Below are positions 24,920 to 25,164 of a stretch of 25,164 nt of DNA, in pieces. The stretch covers positions 1-25,164 of the forward strand of contig DBBD01000144.1 in the NCBI GenBank assembly GCA_002292015.1, written 5' to 3'. The DNA is from Firmicutes bacterium UBA993. Lineage in GTDB: Bacteria; Bacillota; Dethiobacteria; DTU022. Position numbers and translations under genes: made by a program. How positions within the stretch are numbered: the stretch's first letter is position 1; every line of letters starts with the position of its first letter. The notes under the pieces were generated by a model. The model had not been told where the DNA came from and ran no database searches. It worked only from the letters and a program-made list of their open reading frames with translations.

Positions 24920-25164
24920 ACCTAAATGGTTGGAAGGAAAGATTATTCCAGCGCTACTTAGCCTGGAACTGCCGGTCGGCTAAGATTAGATCTTACCTGC
25001 GCGCCATTCTGCCCTCATTACCGCTACCCGGGCCAGTTGACCGGCGCCGGGTCAGGGTGGCGGCTCTGCAAATTAAATTAGAACTCTGCCAAAGCCCGAT
25101 TGCCTTTGCAAACCTGATCCACCGCCAGGTTAAAGAAGCTTATGAAGCTGGAGCGAGGTTAGTT
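24916..25164 (+). CDS. Second nitrilase-superfamily protein, N-terminal part (cut by window edge)
   Basis: Only 83 codons are present. The first 45 residues are a basic extension (WKERLFQRYLAWN, RSAKIRSYLRA) not seen in the usual short nitrilases. Then RVRVAALQIKLEL and NLIHRQVKEAYEAGARLV match the first strand and helix of carbon-nitrogen hydrolases, which usually run into a PE motif with the catalytic Glu. The window ends just before that point, so its triad cannot be judged. The start is GTG at 24916, overlapping the preceding stop as GTGA, with a GGGGGG stretch nine bases upstream. The tight overlap suggests the two homologues work together. Confidence 0.65.
   Translation, partial: MNLNGWKERLFQRYLAWNCRSAKIRSYLRAILPSLPLPGPVDRRRVRVAALQIKLELCQSPIAFANLIHRQVKEAYEAGARLV

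Overview
The window reads as a chromosomal core-gene segment of a Gram-positive Bacillota, most likely a Clostridia-type lineage. The evidence is the block yicC-remA-gmk-rpoZ-coaBC-priA-def-fmt-rsmB-prpC-prkC-rsgA-rpe, which matches the Bacillus/Clostridium order, together with RemA, an RqcH-type NFACT protein, a PASTA-domain kinase, strong Shine-Dalgarno (SD) sites and sigma-A-like promoters. Genus cannot be resolved from the sequence. No tRNA, rRNA, CRISPR array, insertion sequence or phage gene was seen.

Layout. Positions 1-1480 (minus strand) carry a small carbohydrate unit: a family-4 glycosidase followed by a GPH-type sugar symporter cut by the window edge. It has its own near-consensus promoter and a possible operator at 1620-1700. 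Positions 1830-3566 (minus) encode RqcH, divergent from everything that follows. From 3701 to the right edge all genes lie on the plus strand: RNA and nucleotide genes (yicC, remA, gmk, rpoZ), coaBC, priA, N-terminal formyl-Met handling (def, fmt), rsmB, the signalling pair prpC-prkC, the ribosome GTPase rsgA, rpe, a full riboflavin set (ribD, ribE, ribBA, ribH), the repair pair polA-mutM, coaE, and two overlapping nitrilase-superfamily genes, the second cut by the edge. Spacing is tight and several genes overlap by 1-11 bases. Promoter-like sites appear before yicC, prpC and ribD, and weakly before ribBA. No convincing intrinsic terminator was seen, so read-through across the plus-strand block is likely.

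How the genes work together. The plus-strand block mixes translation start and quality functions (def, fmt, rsmB, rsgA; rqcH divergently), growth signalling (prpC/prkC, whose partner phosphatase and kinase overlap by one base), and cofactor synthesis. CoaBC and CoaE bracket CoA synthesis. RibD, RibE, RibBA and RibH together cover riboflavin synthesis from GTP and ribulose 5-phosphate, and Rpe just upstream interconverts xylulose 5-phosphate and ribulose 5-phosphate.

Main points for a second look: gmk appears to start at ATT; the first nitrilase homologue has lost all three residues of the Glu-Lys-Cys triad and is probably a pseudoenzyme paired with a second homologue; 14 of 25 genes appear to use non-ATG starts; the GH4 enzyme looks like a phospho-glucosidase but is coupled to a non-PTS-type transporter; and the rib operon shows no FMN riboswitch.
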